A DNA stretch of 5,823 bases from Synergistaceae bacterium (GTDB taxonomy: Bacteria > Synergistota > Synergistia > Synergistales > Thermovirgaceae): positions 1-5,823 of the forward strand of contig DMCT01000020.1 of the NCBI GenBank assembly GCA_003446665.1. The letters run 5' to 3'. The notes below the pieces were generated by a model. It made no database searches. It saw nothing but the letters and a program-made list of their open reading frames with translations, and was not told the DNA's origin. Positions 5,079-5,823 of the stretch are shown here, one piece after another (position 1 is the stretch's first letter; each line of letters begins with the position of its first letter). A program made the position numbers and the translations under genes.

Positions 5079-5823
5079 TCGTGACGTCGCCGAGATGATC
5101 GGTGGTGAAAGTCAGCGCATTTACGGCATCCATAATGCTTGCCAAAGGGTGCGACAGAGGAAGCTCCATGGGGGCTACCCTGGCGGATACTTTTGATCCG
5201 CTGGAAGCCACTTCGGCAATGAGCTTGATCCTGTTACCCCTCGATTTTGCGGCTTGTATATCCTCCGATGTTATGCCGGTGATGCCCCTTTTGTCCACGT
5301 CTTCAATGCGGAGAGCCTTGCCCATCAGGACGTTGGCAAGCACCTGTGCCTTTACAGCGGCGTCCCATCCTTCCACGTCCCCCGTAGGATCCGCTTCGGC
5401 GTAACCCAGCTCCTGGGCTTTGGCGAGGGCCTCCTCGTAGGCCATCCCCTCTTCCATTCTGGTGAGGATGTAGTTGGTCGTCCCGTTGACGATACCGAGA
5501 ACACGAGAGATATCGCATCCGGCCAAAGCGTCGCGCGCGAGGTTGATGGCCGGTGTACCGCTCAGCACGACGCCTTCGAACAGGTATTCCACTCCATGGT
5601 TTCGGGCGAGCTCCAGCAGGTCCGGCAGCGAAGTGGAAACCGGCCCCTTATTAGTGGAGACTACGTGCTTTCCCGCCTCCAGGGCCGTGCGGATGTGAGT
5701 GACTCCGGGTTCACCTGTTTTGAGGTTTGTAATGGTCGCTTCTACGATGATGTCGGCTTCGCTTTGTCTGATGATATCGGTCGTTTCCATGTCGGTCGCG
5801 TGCGGATGGGCTTTGAGGTCGCC
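4996..5823 (-). CDS. hom: Homoserine dehydrogenase, short type (N-terminus outside window)
   Basis: The frame is open to the window edge. The 275 visible residues (numbered from the edge) start upstream of the in-frame ATG at 5790, so that ATG is internal. The end of the NAD(P)-binding domain shows VEATITNLKTGEPG (27-40) and AGKHVVSTNKGP (50-61), with the conserved Asn-Lys of the family. The catalytic domain has FEGVVLSGTPAI (82-93), LGIVNGTTNYIL (109-120), YAEADPTGDVEGWDAAVKAQ (141-160; K158 fits the catalytic lysine) and GPGAGRVETGQALLTDIL (251-268). The enzyme reduces aspartate semialdehyde to homoserine in threonine and methionine synthesis. It stops seven residues after that last motif, so it lacks the C-terminal ACT domain through which threonine inhibits longer forms. 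It converges on the repressor gene with an 83-bp overlap. Its promoter is outside the window. Confidence 0.94.
   Translation of the reverse strand, partial: GDLKAHPHATDMETTDIIRQSEADIIVEATITNLKTGEPGVTHIRTALEAGKHVVSTNKGPVSTSLPDLLELARNHGVEYLFEGVVLSGTPAINLARDALAGCDISRVLGIVNGTTNYILTRMEEGMAYEEALAKAQELGYAEADPTGDVEGWDAAVKAQVLANVLMGKALRIEDVDKRGITGITSEDIQAAKSRGNRIKLIAEVASSGSKVSARVAPMELPLSHPLASIMDAVNALTFTTDHLGDVTIIGPGAGRVETGQALLTDILSIHRKRG

Noticed and set aside
5788..5790. ATG at 5790 (- strand) as the start of homoserine dehydrogenase
   Set aside because: The frame stays open to the window edge, and the NAD(P)-binding N-terminus would be missing from a protein starting here.

Overview
This window looks like ordinary chromosomal DNA from a moderately GC-rich bacterium with compact gene packing. 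It encodes a quaternary-amine importer, an exported rhodanese, a fused nucleoside kinase, a LacI-family repressor and a homoserine dehydrogenase. The large TGS/ThrRS-like kinase fusion and the short (no ACT domain) homoserine dehydrogenase fit anaerobic lineages such as Synergistota, Thermotogota or Clostridia. That placement is a low-confidence inference from family recognition only. I see no phage, IS, CRISPR, tRNA or rRNA sequence.

Layout. Positions 1-1153 hold the end of a ProV/OpuAA-type ATPase gene and the complete ProW/OpuAB-type permease gene, 1 bp apart on the + strand. They form a glycine betaine/choline-type ABC operon, closed by a hairpin terminator at 1203-1244. A possible promoter for the next unit has its -10 in the loop of that hairpin. 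Positions 1262-3961 hold a two-gene + strand unit: a secreted tandem-rhodanese protein with no cysteine in its mature part, then a 547-residue protein joining a TGS/ThrRS-like N-terminus to a uridine-kinase-like P-loop domain. A strong intrinsic terminator at 3995-4034 ends it.

Positions 4113-5078 hold a LacI-type repressor gene. Its candidate promoter is overlapped by a CG-centred palindrome of LacI/CcpA operator type, which suggests autoregulation. The repressor is compact: its C-terminal effector subdomain seems to lack about 40 residues, and its last ~27 residues are read from the antisense strand of the neighbouring gene. Positions 5823-4996 on the - strand hold the 3' part of hom (homoserine dehydrogenase), which overlaps the repressor gene tail-to-tail by 83 bp.

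The most unusual signal is a long hairpin at 4789-4842 inside the repressor coding sequence. Read on the - strand it is followed by TTTTATTTTCTT, so it has the form of an intrinsic terminator for hom transcripts. It lies at the place where the repressor domain appears contracted. I do not see evidence of a wholly new multi-gene system. The observations most worth checking are this dual-use terminator/coding segment, the remodelled repressor and the cysteine-less exported rhodanese.
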